DNA from: Campylobacter pinnipediorum subsp. caledonicus
GTDB taxonomy: Bacteria > Campylobacterota > Campylobacteria > Campylobacterales > Campylobacteraceae
NCBI RefSeq assembly: GCF_002022005.1
Contig: NZ_CP017258.1
Location: forward strand, 1,240,001-1,304,000
Direction of reading: 5' to 3'
Length of the DNA: 64,000 nucleotides
Below the pieces are notes generated by a model. The model was given only the letters and a program-made list of their open reading frames with translations, was not told where the DNA came from and made no database searches. Positions 1 through 9,526 of the stretch are shown piece after piece. Made by a program: the position numbers and the translations under genes. Within the stretch, counting starts at the first letter, position 1. The number at the start of each line of letters is the position of its first letter.

Positions 1-114
1 ATTTTCAAAAGCACTAGATATATTTTCCAAATTCTCAATAAAAATATCCAAATCAGTTGAAGAAGAGCCATTTAAAATAGCTTTTACATATTTTTTTGCA
101 ACTATTTCATTCAT
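1..114 (-). CDS. atpH: ATP synthase F1 delta subunit, 5' part only
   Basis: Only the N-terminal 38 codons lie in the window; the gene runs off the left edge. The protein starts MNEIVAKKYVKAILNGSS, which fits the N-terminal helix of the F1 delta subunit, the cap that joins the peripheral b stalk to the alpha/beta head. The ATG shares a base with the TAA of the preceding b-subunit gene (TAATG), so the two are translationally coupled. Identity rests on the short N-terminus and on the fixed order b', b, delta in Campylobacter. The rest of the atp operon should follow to the left. Confidence 0.85.
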   Translation of the reverse strand, partial: MNEIVAKKYVKAILNGSSSTDLDIFIENLENISSAFEN

Positions 115-626
115 TATGCAACCTTTTTAAGTATTATATTTACAAGCTCTTTTTGATCTAATTTTAAATCTTTATTGTCAAATATGTTGTTTAATATTTC
201 ATTTACTAGATTTTTAACCATCTTTCTTTCTTCAAATTCTTTTTGTTCTTTGAAACTTTTTTCTAGGTTTAAAATATCCAGTTCGCTCTCTTTTTTGATT
301 TTTTCTTTTATAATAATAGCCTCTTTTTTAGCAGTTTCTATAAGATTTGCAGCATTTATTTTTGAGTCTTCAACTCTTCTTAATACTTCATCTCTTTTGT
401 TGTTTGATGCTTTTAATTTTTCTTGTATGCTATCAAGTTTATTTGCTATTGAATTTATTCTATCTAGATACATTTGTTTCAAAGGTTTTGCTATAAAATA
501 TAACAATATACCAAAAAATAATAAAAAATTAAGAGTTCTTTCTACTATATCATAGTTTGCATGTTCTGAAGATGCTAGCAAAAAAACAGGGGTCATAAAA
601 AATAATATTTTATATTTTGAGATCAT
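114..626 (-). CDS. atpF: ATP synthase F0 subunit b
   Basis: A 170-residue peripheral stalk subunit of the proton-translocating ATP synthase. It has a hydrophobic N-terminus (signal-like segment about 5-18, membrane helix about 27-46), then a long charged coiled coil rich in Lys, Glu and Ile (about 55-135) that dimerises and reaches the F1 head. It follows the related b' gene by 3 bp and overlaps atpH by one base. Having both b and b' is usual in Campylobacterota, as in photosynthetic bacteria, and gives a heterodimeric stalk. Confidence 0.93.
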   Translation of the reverse strand: MISKYKILFFMTPVFLLASSEHANYDIVERTLNFLLFFGILLYFIAKPLKQMYLDRINSIANKLDSIQEKLKASNNKRDEVLRRVEDSKINAANLIETAKKEAIIIKEKIKKESELDILNLEKSFKEQKEFEERKMVKNLVNEILNNIFDNKDLKLDQKELVNIILKKVA

Positions 627-629
627 GGT

Positions 630-1052
630 TTAAATCCTTGCTATTTTATTATTTAATATTTCTTTCAACTCAGGCACTTTCAGCATGAGTTCATTTTTTA
701 ATGCATCTTTTTTGCTGTTTAATTCTTCTGTAAATTTTAAATATTCTTCTTCAAGATGTAATTTTTTTTGTTTTATTTCAGCTTGTGCTAATGTTTTTGA
801 AGAATTTAAAGCTTCTTGTTTTATAGCATTTGCTTCATTTCTTGCATTTGAAATAATGCTTTGTATCTCTTGTTCGTAAACTCCAAGGTCGCTGTTATTT
901 TTGTTAACACTATCCTCTTTATCTTTTATAAAAGTATTTCTGTCATCTAGAAATTTAAGCATTGGCTTATAAAGCAATGAATTTAAAACAGCAATTAGAA
1001 TCAGAAAAATAATAGCTGTTAAGATAACAAGACTAGGATTTATTTCTAACAT
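630..1052 (-). CDS. atpF': ATP synthase F0 subunit b'
   Basis: A 140-residue second b-type stalk subunit. A single membrane helix lies near the N-terminus (about 8-27, NPSLVILTAIIFLILIAVLN), followed by the short LLYKPMLKFLDDR element and a charged coiled coil to the end. It is the first gene of the local atp operon and has a strong AAGGAGG ribosome-binding site 4 bases before its ATG. An 85 bp AT-rich gap separates it from parB and probably carries its promoter. Pairing with subunit b in a heterodimer is known for this family and inferred here. Confidence 0.9.
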   Translation of the reverse strand: MLEINPSLVILTAIIFLILIAVLNSLLYKPMLKFLDDRNTFIKDKEDSVNKNNSDLGVYEQEIQSIISNARNEANAIKQEALNSSKTLAQAEIKQKKLHLEEEYLKFTEELNSKKDALKNELMLKVPELKEILNNKIARI

Positions 1053-1137
1053 CTATCCTCCTTAATTTTTATAAATAATTTAAATTACCAATGATTTTAC
1101 AATAAAATACAAAAAAGTTATATTAAATTTTTGAAAA

Positions 1138-1995
1138 TTATTCTAATTTATCTAAAAATGCTTGAATTTGCGAAACATCTTTAAATTCTAAAATAACTTT
1201 TTTATTTTGAATTTTTGTTTTTATTTTAAAATTTTCAAGTGATTTTTTTAATCTTATTAGCTCATTTTGATGTTCAAATTCCACGCTTTGTTTTTTATTG
1301 GTTGACACGTTTTTGGTTTTTAGTTTTTTTACTAATTTTTCCGTGTCTCTAACGTTTAGTTTTTGACCGATTATTGTATCTACGATAAGTTTTTCATTCT
1401 CAGGACTTAAACCAACTATGATTTTAGCATGACCCTGGGAAAGTTTTTCTTCTACCAATAAATCCTGTGTTGAAGGAAGTAAGGTTAACAATCTCATTGT
1501 GTTTGTTATTTGTGTTCTTGACTTATGTAAGATATCAGCCAAAGCCTCTTGTGTGATTTGATATTCGTTTATCAGCTCTTTGTATGATAATGCAAGCTCT
1601 ATTGAGTTTAGGTTCTCTCTTTGTATATTTTCAATAAGAGCAAGTTCTCTTAGATTATTAGATTCTATATCGGCTATTATTGCTGAGATTTTTTCTTTGC
1701 CAAGAAGTTTTGTTGCCCTAAGTCTTCGCTCTCCTGCTATAAGCATATAGCCATCATCTTTTTGAATAACAACTATTGGTTGAATTAGTCCGTGTCTTTT
1801 TATGCTTTCGCTAAGTTCATCAAGTGCTTCTTTGTTGAAATTTTTTCTTGGTTGATATGGGTTATTTGATATAAGCGAGATATTTATTTGTTTTACTATG
1901 CTTTTATCGGTTTCAAATACTTTGTTGTAAGCGGCTTCAACATCGCTAAATACAACACCAAAATCTCTTCCGCCAAGTCCTGTTTTTTTTGCCAT
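1138..1995 (-). CDS. parB: Chromosome partitioning protein ParB (Spo0J family)
   Basis: A 285-residue CTP-dependent DNA clamp that loads at parS and helps segregate the replicated origin. Visible parts: the ParB/Sulfiredoxin N-domain with the CTP-binding signature GERRLRATK (about 107-115) preceded by the NPYQPRK element; the helix-turn-helix region with ALADILHKSRTQITNTMRLL; and a lysine-rich linker to a short C-terminal dimerisation domain. It lies 2 bp after parA with a GGAG ribosome-binding site inside the end of parA. No parS-like palindrome was seen in this window. Confidence 0.95.
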   Translation of the reverse strand: MAKKTGLGGRDFGVVFSDVEAAYNKVFETDKSIVKQINISLISNNPYQPRKNFNKEALDELSESIKRHGLIQPIVVIQKDDGYMLIAGERRLRATKLLGKEKISAIIADIESNNLRELALIENIQRENLNSIELALSYKELINEYQITQEALADILHKSRTQITNTMRLLTLLPSTQDLLVEEKLSQGHAKIIVGLSPENEKLIVDTIIGQKLNVRDTEKLVKKLKTKNVSTNKKQSVEFEHQNELIRLKKSLENFKIKTKIQNKKVILEFKDVSQIQAFLDKLE

Positions 1996-1997
1996 TA

Positions 1998-2783
1998 TTA
2001 CTCCAAGATAGAATATGCTAAGTTTTGATATGCTAAAGAACCAGCTGATTTTATATCATACAATATGACCGGTTTGCCAAAGCTAGGGCTTTCAGCTAGC
2101 TTAACATTTCTTGGGATTACAACCAAATCATCATCTGGGTTTAGTCCACACATAAAAAGCTTATGCTTAAAATGTTGTTTTAGATTTGTTACAACATCTT
2201 TTGCTAGATTATTTTGAGAGCTAAACATAGTTGGCAAAAATCCTTTTACGTTAAGCTTTGGATTTGTTTCACTTTTTACTAGTTTGATTGTATTTAACAT
2301 CATTGCAAGACCTTCCAATGCATAAAATTCGCACTGAACAGGTATGATAACACTATCACTTGCACTTAATGCATTTATAGTCAGGCTTCCAAGCGCCGGA
2401 GGACTGTCTATTATAACAAAATCATAATCGCTTCTTATCTCATCAAGTTTGTTTTTTAATACAAGTTTAAAATCCCTGCTCTTATCATCAAATTCTCTTT
2501 CTATTCCTACTAAGCCTATATTTGCAGGTGCCAAAAATAGAGTTGGTATCTGTGTTTTTAGCACTATTTCTGATAATTTTTTTGATCCTGTTAAGACATG
2601 ATAGATATTAAACTCATAATCACTTCTATTAAAGCCCATGCCAGTTGTAGCATTTGCTTGTGGATCTATATCTATAAGCAGAACTTTTTTTTCTGCTACA
2701 GCTAGAGAAGCTGCTAAATTTACAGCAGTTGTTGTTTTACCAACTCCACCTTTTTGGTTTGCTATAGTTATTACTTCACTCAT
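1998..2783 (-). CDS. parA: Chromosome partitioning ATPase ParA (Soj family)
   Basis: A 261-residue Walker-type ATPase that binds DNA nonspecifically as an ATP dimer and works with ParB to move origins apart. The deviant Walker A motif KGGVGKTTTAVNLAA begins near residue 11, Walker A' is LLIDIDPQANATTG, and Walker B is FVIIDSPPALG. The full family length is present with nothing missing. Its ATG overlaps the birA stop (ATGA), so it sits in one transcription unit with birA upstream and parB downstream. Confidence 0.96.
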   Translation of the reverse strand: MSEVITIANQKGGVGKTTTAVNLAASLAVAEKKVLLIDIDPQANATTGMGFNRSDYEFNIYHVLTGSKKLSEIVLKTQIPTLFLAPANIGLVGIEREFDDKSRDFKLVLKNKLDEIRSDYDFVIIDSPPALGSLTINALSASDSVIIPVQCEFYALEGLAMMLNTIKLVKSETNPKLNVKGFLPTMFSSQNNLAKDVVTNLKQHFKHKLFMCGLNPDDDLVVIPRNVKLAESPSFGKPVILYDIKSAGSLAYQNLAYSILE

Positions 2784-3433
2784 CTTAAAGAATACACCTT
2801 TTTATTGTTTATAAAAATAGCTCCATCTTCACAAAGCGTAGCTTGCGACAGATCAACACTATATCCATCAATATGTGTTATGAACTTTTTTGATTTTTCG
2901 AATTCTATCTTAAATTTGCTAAAAATATGCTTCCATGAAATCATTTTATCTATTTGCTCGCAAAAGCCCCATACTATGCTATCTGCCGACAAATTTATAT
3001 CTAAAATGTCCGCATTTTCTGGAGATTTAACTAAATTTAATCCTAAGCTAATTATGTAATTGTCGTTTATTTTTGTGCTTAAAATTCCACCTATTTTCCT
3101 ATCATTTATATAAAAATCATTAGGCCATTTTACCCATACATTTGACCCAAATGATTTAAGATATTCTTTTAAAATCATAGAAAAATATATAGATATTGAG
3201 GCATCATTTAAATCATTTGGTATACTGTTTTTATCAACACAAACAGACAAAAAAAGATTGCCTTCATATCCAAGCCAACTATTACCACGACTACCAACAC
3301 CATTTGTTTGTATCTTGGTTGATATAGTATGGGGCGGTTTTATGGCATTTGATTTTAGCAAATTTACTAAATGCAGATGTGTTGATTCACATTCATCAAG
3401 AAATTCTACTACCAACTTTAAGCCTCTTTCCAT
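2780..3433 (-). CDS. birA: Biotin--[acetyl-CoA-carboxylase] ligase BirA
   Basis: A 217-residue monofunctional (class I) biotin protein ligase that attaches biotin to the biotin carboxyl carrier protein. The biotinyl-AMP loop is the variant GVGSRGNSW, followed by LFLSVCV. The catalytic lysine segment KWPNDFYINDRKIGGIL is present. There is no N-terminal DNA-binding domain, so it is unlikely to be a repressor. The ATG used here overlaps the 3' end of fmt by 38 bp. An in-frame TTG at 3415 (LVVEFLDECEST) is an alternative start closer to the usual family N-terminus, with a shorter overlap. Confidence 0.9.
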   Translation of the reverse strand: MERGLKLVVEFLDECESTHLHLVNLLKSNAIKPPHTISTKIQTNGVGSRGNSWLGYEGNLFLSVCVDKNSIPNDLNDASISIYFSMILKEYLKSFGSNVWVKWPNDFYINDRKIGGILSTKINDNYIISLGLNLVKSPENADILDINLSADSIVWGFCEQIDKMISWKHIFSKFKIEFEKSKKFITHIDGYSVDLSQATLCEDGAIFINNKKVYSLR

Positions 3434-4301
3434 TTATAAAATCTATAGCCTTAACCGCCTTTTTACCAGGTTCTTGTATGCTAAAAATTTCTACCGAAAA
3501 ATCACGTGTAGCAACAAAAAAGCTTTTTTCGGTTATATCTATTATTTCTTCGCAATTACCCTTTTTATTACTTGGTTTTAAATCAATAATTTTTAATCCA
3601 TTTTCTAAAAATATACTAGGCCAAGGATCAAAAGCTCTAAATTTATTATAAATTTCAGCCGTTGTATCTTTAAAACTAACAAGCCCCATTTGTTTTGTGA
3701 TTTTTTTGCAATAACTTGCATTGCCTTCATCTTGTTTTATATGTTTTAGAGTATTGAAATTTTTAAGTGTAGATATGATTAATCTCCCAGCCATTTGAGC
3801 TAATTCATCAAACAACTCTTTGCTTGTTTTGTGCTCACAGGTTGTATACTCAAACTCAAGCATATCGCCTGTATCAAGCCCTTCATTCATAAGCATCGTT
3901 GTTACTCCGGTTTGTTTTTCTCCAGCTAATAATGCTGATTGGATAGGGCTAGCGCCTCTATATTTTGGTAAAATAGATGCATGTAAGTTTATACAGGGGG
4001 TTATTTTTAAAATATCTTTTGGTAAAATTTTACCATAAGCAGCAACAACTATAAAATCAGGATTTAATTCTTTTATTTTTTTTATTGTATCCTCATCCCT
4101 CAAATTTTTTGGCTGAAAAATATCTATTTTGTATCCATTTTCTTGTAAAAATAGCTTCACACTTGGCGGTGTTAAAATTTGTTTTCTTCCCACTGGTCTA
4201 TCTGGATTTGTAAAAACAGCTAATACTTCTATACCTTCAATTAAAATTTGACGCAAAATCTCAGTAGCATAATCAGGCGTTCCCATAAAAATTATCTTCA
4301 T
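3396..4301 (-). CDS. fmt: Methionyl-tRNA formyltransferase
   Basis: A 301-residue enzyme that transfers a formyl group from 10-formyl-tetrahydrofolate to methionyl-tRNA(fMet) for translation initiation. The N-terminal formyltransferase fold starts MKIIFMGTPDYA. The catalytic Asn and His lie in CINLHASILPKYRGASPIQ, and the catalytic Asp in EGLDTGDML. The C-terminal OB-like tRNA-binding part follows (about 205-301). It is the first gene of a run fmt-birA-parA-parB and is preceded by a 340 bp gene-free region. Confidence 0.96.
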   Translation of the reverse strand: MKIIFMGTPDYATEILRQILIEGIEVLAVFTNPDRPVGRKQILTPPSVKLFLQENGYKIDIFQPKNLRDEDTIKKIKELNPDFIVVAAYGKILPKDILKITPCINLHASILPKYRGASPIQSALLAGEKQTGVTTMLMNEGLDTGDMLEFEYTTCEHKTSKELFDELAQMAGRLIISTLKNFNTLKHIKQDEGNASYCKKITKQMGLVSFKDTTAEIYNKFRAFDPWPSIFLENGLKIIDLKPSNKKGNCEEIIDITEKSFFVATRDFSVEIFSIQEPGKKAVKAIDFINGKRLKVGSRIS

Positions 4302-4642
4302 AAATTCCCCCTTTTTGATAAATTTCTAAATAAATAAAAAATGAATATTATCTTAAATATGATTAAAAAGCGTTTTAATCGAGAAAATTTATAAATGCAA
4401 TAAATTTATATTTGATTAATATGTTTTATTTTATTATAGCGACACTCAATAAACTAAAAATAAAAAATTAATTCCAAGGATTAATGACGGATGCTATAAA
4501 TTTTTAATAAAAATTTATAAAGGGCAATAAAGGCGAAAATAATACAGCAAAAGTTATTAGCAAAATTTTAAATAGCAAAGATAATCAAAATTATTATTTA
4601 ATGCCAACAAGTAAGCATAGATGTATATAATAGAAAATTAGA
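4302..4642. other. Gene-free AT-rich region between fmt and tRNA-Leu
   Basis: About 340 bp with no credible coding frame on either strand. It should hold the fmt promoter (minus strand) and the 3' trailer of the tRNA-Leu transcript. The only clear structure is the perfect AT-only inverted repeat at 4495-4519. No RNA family was recognised. A short GC-shifted patch around 4475-4495 may be a gene relic, but it matches nothing I can name. Confidence 0.5.
4495..4519. repeat. Perfect 25-bp AT-only inverted repeat
   Basis: TATAAATTTTTA and TAAAAATTTATA flank a single central A, giving a 12-bp perfect dyad. It is AT-only, so the hairpin would be weak as RNA. It could be an operator, a weak terminator or chance in an AT-rich region. 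Confidence 0.45.
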
Positions 4643-4727
4643 TGGTGCGACCTGCGAGACTTGAACTCGCACACCTACTGGCACTACCCCCTCAAGATAG
4701 CGTGTCTACCAATTCCACCAAGGTCGC
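4643..4727 (-). tRNA. tRNA-Leu (anticodon GAG)
   Basis: Read on the minus strand this is a complete 85-nt class II tRNA with an encoded CCA end. The acceptor stem pairs GCGACCT with AGGTCGC. The D-loop contains AATTGGTAGAC, the anticodon stem CTATC/GGTAG closes the loop TTGAGGG (anticodon GAG), a short variable arm follows, and the T-arm has GTTCAAGTC. A long leucine-type body with GAG decodes CUC/CUU. It lies about 45 bp downstream of atpE in the same direction. Confidence 0.95.
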
Positions 4728-4772
4728 AAAGATAATATGCCCTATAAAATATAGAGCATAAAAAATTATTTA

Positions 4773-5093
4773 TTATCCAAGCATAGGGTTACCGTATAGA
4801 ACGATAAGAGTTATAACCAATGCGTAAATAACTTGTGCTTCGACCATCGCAAGAGCAACAAACATGGTTGTCATAAGCTTACTAGCAACGCCGGGATTTC
4901 TAGCTGTTCCACTAATAGTAGCAGCAGCGGTATTTCCCATACCTATAGCACCACCAAGAGCAGCAAGGCCAAGACCTATACCAGCAGCTAAAACAGAAGC
5001 TGATCTAATCATTGAGTTGTTCATTTCACCATCTGCACCTGCAGCAAATGCAAAAGCAGTGAGAGATAAAAGTAATAAAACGATTTTTTTCAT
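4773..5093 (-). CDS. atpE: ATP synthase F0 subunit c
   Basis: A 106-residue proteolipid that forms the membrane rotor ring. The second half has the canonical hairpin: a glycine-rich helix (GIGLGLAALGGAIGMGNTAA), the polar loop SGTARNPG, and helix 2 with the proton-carrying Glu in ALAMVEAQVIYAL. The first ~20 residues form a signal-like leader (MKKIVLLLLSLTAFAFA) not found in most bacterial c subunits but usual in Campylobacter. The ATG at 5093 is preferred because AAGGAG lies 7 bases upstream; the in-frame ATG at 5099 is only two bases from it. The gene is unlinked to the atpF'FH cluster, as in relatives. Confidence 0.93.
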   Translation of the reverse strand: MKKIVLLLLSLTAFAFAAGADGEMNNSMIRSASVLAAGIGLGLAALGGAIGMGNTAAATISGTARNPGVASKLMTTMFVALAMVEAQVIYALVITLIVLYGNPMLG

Positions 5094-5238
5094 CGTCATT
5101 CTCCTTAAAATTTTAAAGCTTATTTCGGATCTATCCCCTACTTTATAAAGCCTTATGAGCTGAAATAATACATAAAAAAAGCTTTGTTTTACTTAAAATA
5201 CACTATATATTTTCTAATTTTATGTTAAATATATTTTA

Positions 5239-6706
5239 TTAGCTCATGCCTACAAAATGTTTTATGTTAGGTTTTTCTCCTTGATGATATGCATTAACTT
5301 CTGCTTGAAGCATAGCATCAACCTTAGAAACCCTATTGTGCTGCCTTAAATGCTCTGCCCAATTTTCAACAAAAAACCATTCAAGCAAAATTTCCTCATC
5401 GTGAGTGCTTTGAACTATCCCCCAAGCATACGCACCATCTTTTTTTCTATGTTCTGCTAGTTTTTTTATTTTATGTAAAAACTCTTCTTGGTCTGATTTT
5501 TTTACTAAATACTCAACTTGAACCAAAACAGGCGAACGATGTAAATCTATCTTAGAATGAGTATATGACTCTTCCCAATGCTGTGCTGGATTTAAATCAT
5601 CTTCTCCAAGTGGTAGTTTTTTTCTACTAGCTAAAATATTTGCTACAACTAGCAAAATAGCAGCCCCAACCAAAGTAAGGCTTATACCAATATACTGAGC
5701 AACAACACCCCATATCAAACTACCAGCAGTCATTGCGCCATTAAAGGTAGTAATATATATGGCAAGTGAGCGACCACGAACCCAATTTGGCAATATAGTT
5801 TGAGTTACACTATTAAGAGTTGTTAAAGCTATAATCCAAGCTGAAGCTAAGAAAAATACAGCAATTACAGCTATAAATTTAGGTGGCGCAAAAGACAAAC
5901 CAAGCATAACAATGCCGCTTAAAATAGCTGATAATACTATTAACTTGTCAGAATCAAACCTTTTTCTTAGTCTTGGAAGAACAATAGCACCAAGACCTAT
6001 TGAAGCCAAAAGTATTCCGTAAAATCCAACATGCCTGATAAAAGCTTACGAGCGACCAAAGGAAGTAAAGCCCACATAGCACTAACAAATATAAAATATA
6101 TAATAGTTCTAAACAAAACTGCATGTAAAGGTTTGCTTGATTTTGCATATCTAAGACCTGCTCTAAAAGCACCGCCAAAGTTTTCAAAAAGCTCATCTTT
6201 AACTTTTACTTGTGGCTTCCACCAAAGTAAAGCAGAGATAACAAAAACATAGCTTATAACATCCATTCCATAAGCAAAATAAGCACCAAACTGAGCTAAA
6301 ACAACACCACCCACAGCAGGCCCAACAGCCCTTGCTATATTTATCACTAATGAATTTAAAGCGACTGCGTTTTTTAACTCTTTGCGTTGCACTAATTCAG
6401 GAACTATTGTCTGCCAAGTAGGTTCCATTAAAGCAGCACCTATACCACCAACAAAGGTAAACAAAACCAAAGTAGCAACAGACTGGAGTCCAGTCATAGA
6501 TAAAAACATCAAGCTAATACTGCTTGAAGCTAATAAAAGCTGTATTGCTATTAGAAATTTACGCCTATCTAAAATACCCCAGCTGGTATAGCAAGTAAAA
6601 ATACAGGTAATGTTGTAGCCGCTTGTATCAAAGAAACAGCAGCAGGTGAAGCAGAAAGGTCTGTTATAAGCCAACTACTTGCAACATCTCGTATAAATCT
6701 TGTATA
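5239..6706 (-). pseudogene. Broken MFS exporter of the enterobactin-exporter-like (DUF894) type
   Basis: Three pieces in different frames add up to most of one major-facilitator protein. Piece 1 (from about 6688) reads DVASSWLITDLSASPAAVSL and stops at AGVF. Piece 2 (frame shifted near 6580) continues ILDRRKFLIAIQLLLASSS to LLPLVARKLLSG near 6034. A one-base loss there shifts to piece 3, GILLASIGLGAIVLPRLRK, which runs to the natural end. The C-terminal ~100 residues form the soluble monooxygenase-like extension of this subfamily (LVQVEYLVKKSDQ, GYAWGIV-like). The first ~35-40 residues and the start codon are missing. With two frameshifts and 5' truncation, decay is more likely than sequencing error. 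Confidence 0.85.
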
Positions 6707-6805
6707 TTATTGAGTTAAAAGTGAAGTAATTTTACTACCTAAGTAGCAATAGAGGAAAGTTTTTATTTTCAAAAATAAATATTATGATTTTAGTAATACA
6801 AAAAA

Positions 6806-7534
6806 TCATTTGCTCTCCTTTTTTAAATTTTTGCTATACATTATGCCAGCTCTTGCCAAACCATATAACACATAAGCGCTTGTTATAACCATAGAGCTTT
6901 CTAGTGGATATAAATACAACATGGAAAAGGTAACAACAAGTCCAATCAATGTTCTTAAAACATGCATCTGTTTTAGGTTTATCTTTTTAAAGCTAGGATA
7001 ACGAATATTACTTACCATCAACATACCCAAAATGGCTTTAAAAAACATAAAAACTAGTTCAAACCCTTTCAAAAAATCATACTCTATATAAAATCCTACC
7101 CATACCACAGAAACTATAGCCGCGGTAGGTATAGGTAGTCCTATAAAAACATTTGGTTCATAAGTGCCAGTTGTTACATTAAAGCGAGCCAATCTTATGG
7201 CTCCAAAAACAACAAAAATAGCACTAATTAAAGCTCCAAATTTACCAAATTGATACCCAATAGCGAGATAAAAAAGAATACTTGGAGCAACACCAAAAGC
7301 AACCAAATCAGCTAAGCTATCAAATTCAACACCAAATTTACTAGTAGTTTTGGTAAGTCTTGCTACACGACCATCTAATCCATCAAAAATCAAAGACAAA
7401 AATACATAAAGTATAGCTTTAGAATACTGTCCATTGATAGATGAAATTATACTCACAACACCAGTAAAAGCACTAGCTGCTGTAAATAAATTTGGTAAGA
7501 CATACATAAGCTGTATTTTTTTTAATTCATTCAT
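6806..7534 (-). CDS. pssA: CDP-diacylglycerol--serine O-phosphatidyltransferase
   Basis: A 242-residue integral membrane enzyme that makes phosphatidylserine, the precursor of phosphatidylethanolamine. The CDP-alcohol phosphotransferase signature is seen as DGLDGRVARL followed by FGVEFDSLADLVAFG, giving the metal-binding Asp residues. Six to eight hydrophobic helices surround it. It sits downstream of ftsH but is separated by a strong hairpin terminator, so it probably has its own promoter. The gene that follows is the broken exporter. Confidence 0.95.
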   Translation of the reverse strand: MNELKKIQLMYVLPNLFTAASAFTGVVSIISSINGQYSKAILYVFLSLIFDGLDGRVARLTKTTSKFGVEFDSLADLVAFGVAPSILFYLAIGYQFGKFGALISAIFVVFGAIRLARFNVTTGTYEPNVFIGLPIPTAAIVSVVWVGFYIEYDFLKGFELVFMFFKAILGMLMVSNIRYPSFKKINLKQMHVLRTLIGLVVTFSMLYLYPLESSMVITSAYVLYGLARAGIMYSKNLKKESK

Positions 7535-7565
7535 AATTCAAAATCCAATAATTAATAAATTTTAT

Positions 7566-7599
7566 AAAAATCTACGGATGATTTTACCGTAGATTTTTT
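7566..7599 (-). terminator. Intrinsic terminator after ftsH
   Basis: A perfect stem (AAAAATCTACGG with CCGTAGATTTTT) around a 9-nt loop, followed by T residues on both strands. It lies 3 bp past the ftsH stop and before the pssA start, so it mainly ends the cheY-prmA-ftsH transcript. Confidence 0.85.
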
Positions 7600-7601
7600 A
7601 A

Positions 7602-9509
7602 TTAAACCTTGTTGTCAGAAAAATCATCTTTTGAATTATCTAAGCGAGTAGGCATGTTATTTACTTCCTCATAATTTGCTATAATTTCTCTAACTTTTTC
7701 ACCACTAATTGTTTCTTCTTCATATAATGCTTTTACCATATCTTCTATCGCACCGCTATAAGTTTTGAGTGTTTGTAAAACTTCGGCATATCTAGTATCA
7801 AGCATATTTTTTACAAATTCATCAACTTTTTCAGCCATCTTATCACTATAATCTTTTATGCTTTGACCACCTAAAAAATTATTTCTTTGTTTCTCAAGCA
7901 CCATAAGTCCAGCAACATCACTCATGCCATAAATACTAATCATAGCTTTTAATATATCTGTTGCTCTTTCTAGATCATTGCTAGCGCCTGTTGAAATCTC
8001 TTTTATAAAAATCTCTTCGGCCGCTCTACCAGCAAGCAATACATCAACTTCAGCCAAAAGTTCATGCTTTTGCATCATAAATTTATTTTCTTCTGGAGTA
8101 TTTAGCGTATACCCTAGAGCTGCCAAACCACGAGGTATAACAGAAACCTTACTAACCTTTTTAGCACCTTTAGTAACTTCAGCTATCAAGGCATGTCCAC
8201 TTTCATGATAAGTTACTATCTTTTTCTCTTTAGGATTTACTCTGCGTGATTTTTTTTCTAGTCCAGCTATTGATCTCTCAACAGCCTCTACAAGATCATT
8301 TTGTTCTACAACTTTTTTTGAATTTCTACCAGCAAGTAAAGCTGCTTCATTTATTATATTTTGTAAATCAGCTCCAGCCAAACCAGTTGTTAATCTTCCG
8401 ATCTCTTCTAAGTTTACATCATCTGAAACTTTAACATCTTTCATGTGAACTTTTAATATATCTATCCTGCCTTTAAAATCAGGTTTATCTACTAAAACTT
8501 GTCTATCAAAACGACCAGGTCTAAGTAAAGCAGCGTCCAAAACCTCTGGTCTATTTGTAGCAGCTATAACTATAACAGGAGCCTTATCAGCATCAAAACC
8601 ATCCATTTCAGATAAAAGTTGATTTAAAGTTTGTTCTCTTTCATCGTTTCCTCCCATAGGGCTTGAGTTTCTACTCTTTCCTATAGCATCTATCTCATCT
8701 ATAAAGACAATGGCTGGAGATTCTTTTTTTGCATTTTCAAAAAGATCCCTAACACGGCTAGCACCAACACCAACAAACATCTCTATAAAACTAGAAGCGG
8801 ACATTGAGAAAAATGGAACATTTGCTTCGCCGGCAACAGCTCTTGCAAGCAATGTTTTACCTGTTCCTGGAGGCCCAACCAACAAAATGCCCTTTGGTAT
8901 TTTTGCACCGAGACGAAGATATTTATCTGGATTTTTAAGATAATCAACAATCTCCTCAACTTCTTCTTTTGCTTCTTCTACGCCTGCAACATCATTAAAT
9001 GTAGTTTTTGGTTTTTCAGAGTTTATAAGCTTTTTGGCACTTCCTATACCTAAAATTCCTCCGCCCATATTTTTTTGCATTCTACTAGCCAAAAACATCC
9101 AAATTCCAAAAAATATAAAAACAGGAAGAACCCAAGAAAAAAGTAACTCACTAAACCAATTCGTATCACTATATGCTCCAAACTCAACACCATTTTGCTC
9201 AAGCATAGGTATCAATGTTGGGTCAGAAACTCTTTTTACTATATAAACATATCTATCATTTGATACTGCTTTAATTGTGCTGTCTGATATAGCTACTTGT
9301 GTTATTTGTTTACCTCTAACCATATCTTTAAAATCAGAATATGCTATATTTTTCGTTTGAGCATTAGAGCCAATAGAGCCCATCATGCTGTCTCCAGTTA
9401 AACTTCTGAAAATCAATATAATCACAATAGAAAAAATAGCAAAAATAAAAATTGGATTCTTATTAAAGAAATTGCCATTATCGTTATTATTTTGTTTTTT
9501 ATTATTCAT
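7602..9509 (-). CDS. ftsH: ATP-dependent zinc metalloprotease FtsH
   Basis: A 635-residue membrane-anchored AAA+ protease that degrades misfolded membrane and regulatory proteins. Order: a polar N-terminus, membrane helix 1 (about 17-35), a periplasmic domain, membrane helix 2 (about 122-142), then the AAA module with Walker [13 protein letters not shown], Walker [12 protein letters not shown] and the second region of homology [19 protein letters not shown]. The zinc-protease motif is HESGHAL, with the third ligand region [14 protein letters not shown]. The ATG follows AAGAGGAAATT. prmA lies 17 bp upstream in the same operon. Confidence 0.98.
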   Translation of the reverse strand: MNNKKQNNNDNGNFFNKNPIFIFAIFSIVIILIFRSLTGDSMMGSIGSNAQTKNIAYSDFKDMVRGKQITQVAISDSTIKAVSNDRYVYIVKRVSDPTLIPMLEQNGVEFGAYSDTNWFSELLFSWVLPVFIFFGIWMFLASRMQKNMGGGILGIGSAKKLINSEKPKTTFNDVAGVEEAKEEVEEIVDYLKNPDKYLRLGAKIPKGILLVGPPGTGKTLLARAVAGEANVPFFSMSASSFIEMFVGVGASRVRDLFENAKKESPAIVFIDEIDAIGKSRNSSPMGGNDEREQTLNQLLSEMDGFDADKAPVIVIAATNRPEVLDAALLRPGRFDRQVLVDKPDFKGRIDILKVHMKDVKVSDDVNLEEIGRLTTGLAGADLQNIINEAALLAGRNSKKVVEQNDLVEAVERSIAGLEKKSRRVNPKEKKIVTYHESGHALIAEVTKGAKKVSKVSVIPRGLAALGYTLNTPEENKFMMQKHELLAEVDVLLAGRAAEEIFIKEISTGASNDLERATDILKAMISIYGMSDVAGLMVLEKQRNNFLGGQSIKDYSDKMAEKVDEFVKNMLDTRYAEVLQTLKTYSGAIEDMVKALYEEETISGEKVREIIANYEEVNNMPTRLDNSKDDFSDNKV

Positions 9510-9526
9510 TAATTTCCTCTTAAAAA

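Noticed and set aside
3396-3433. The fmt/birA overlap as evidence of a frameshift
   Set aside because: Both proteins are complete; an in-frame TTG inside birA explains the overlap as a start-choice matter.
1-5000. A parS site near parAB
   Set aside because: No GTTTCAC-type palindrome was seen; CACGT at about 3505 is not part of a dyad.
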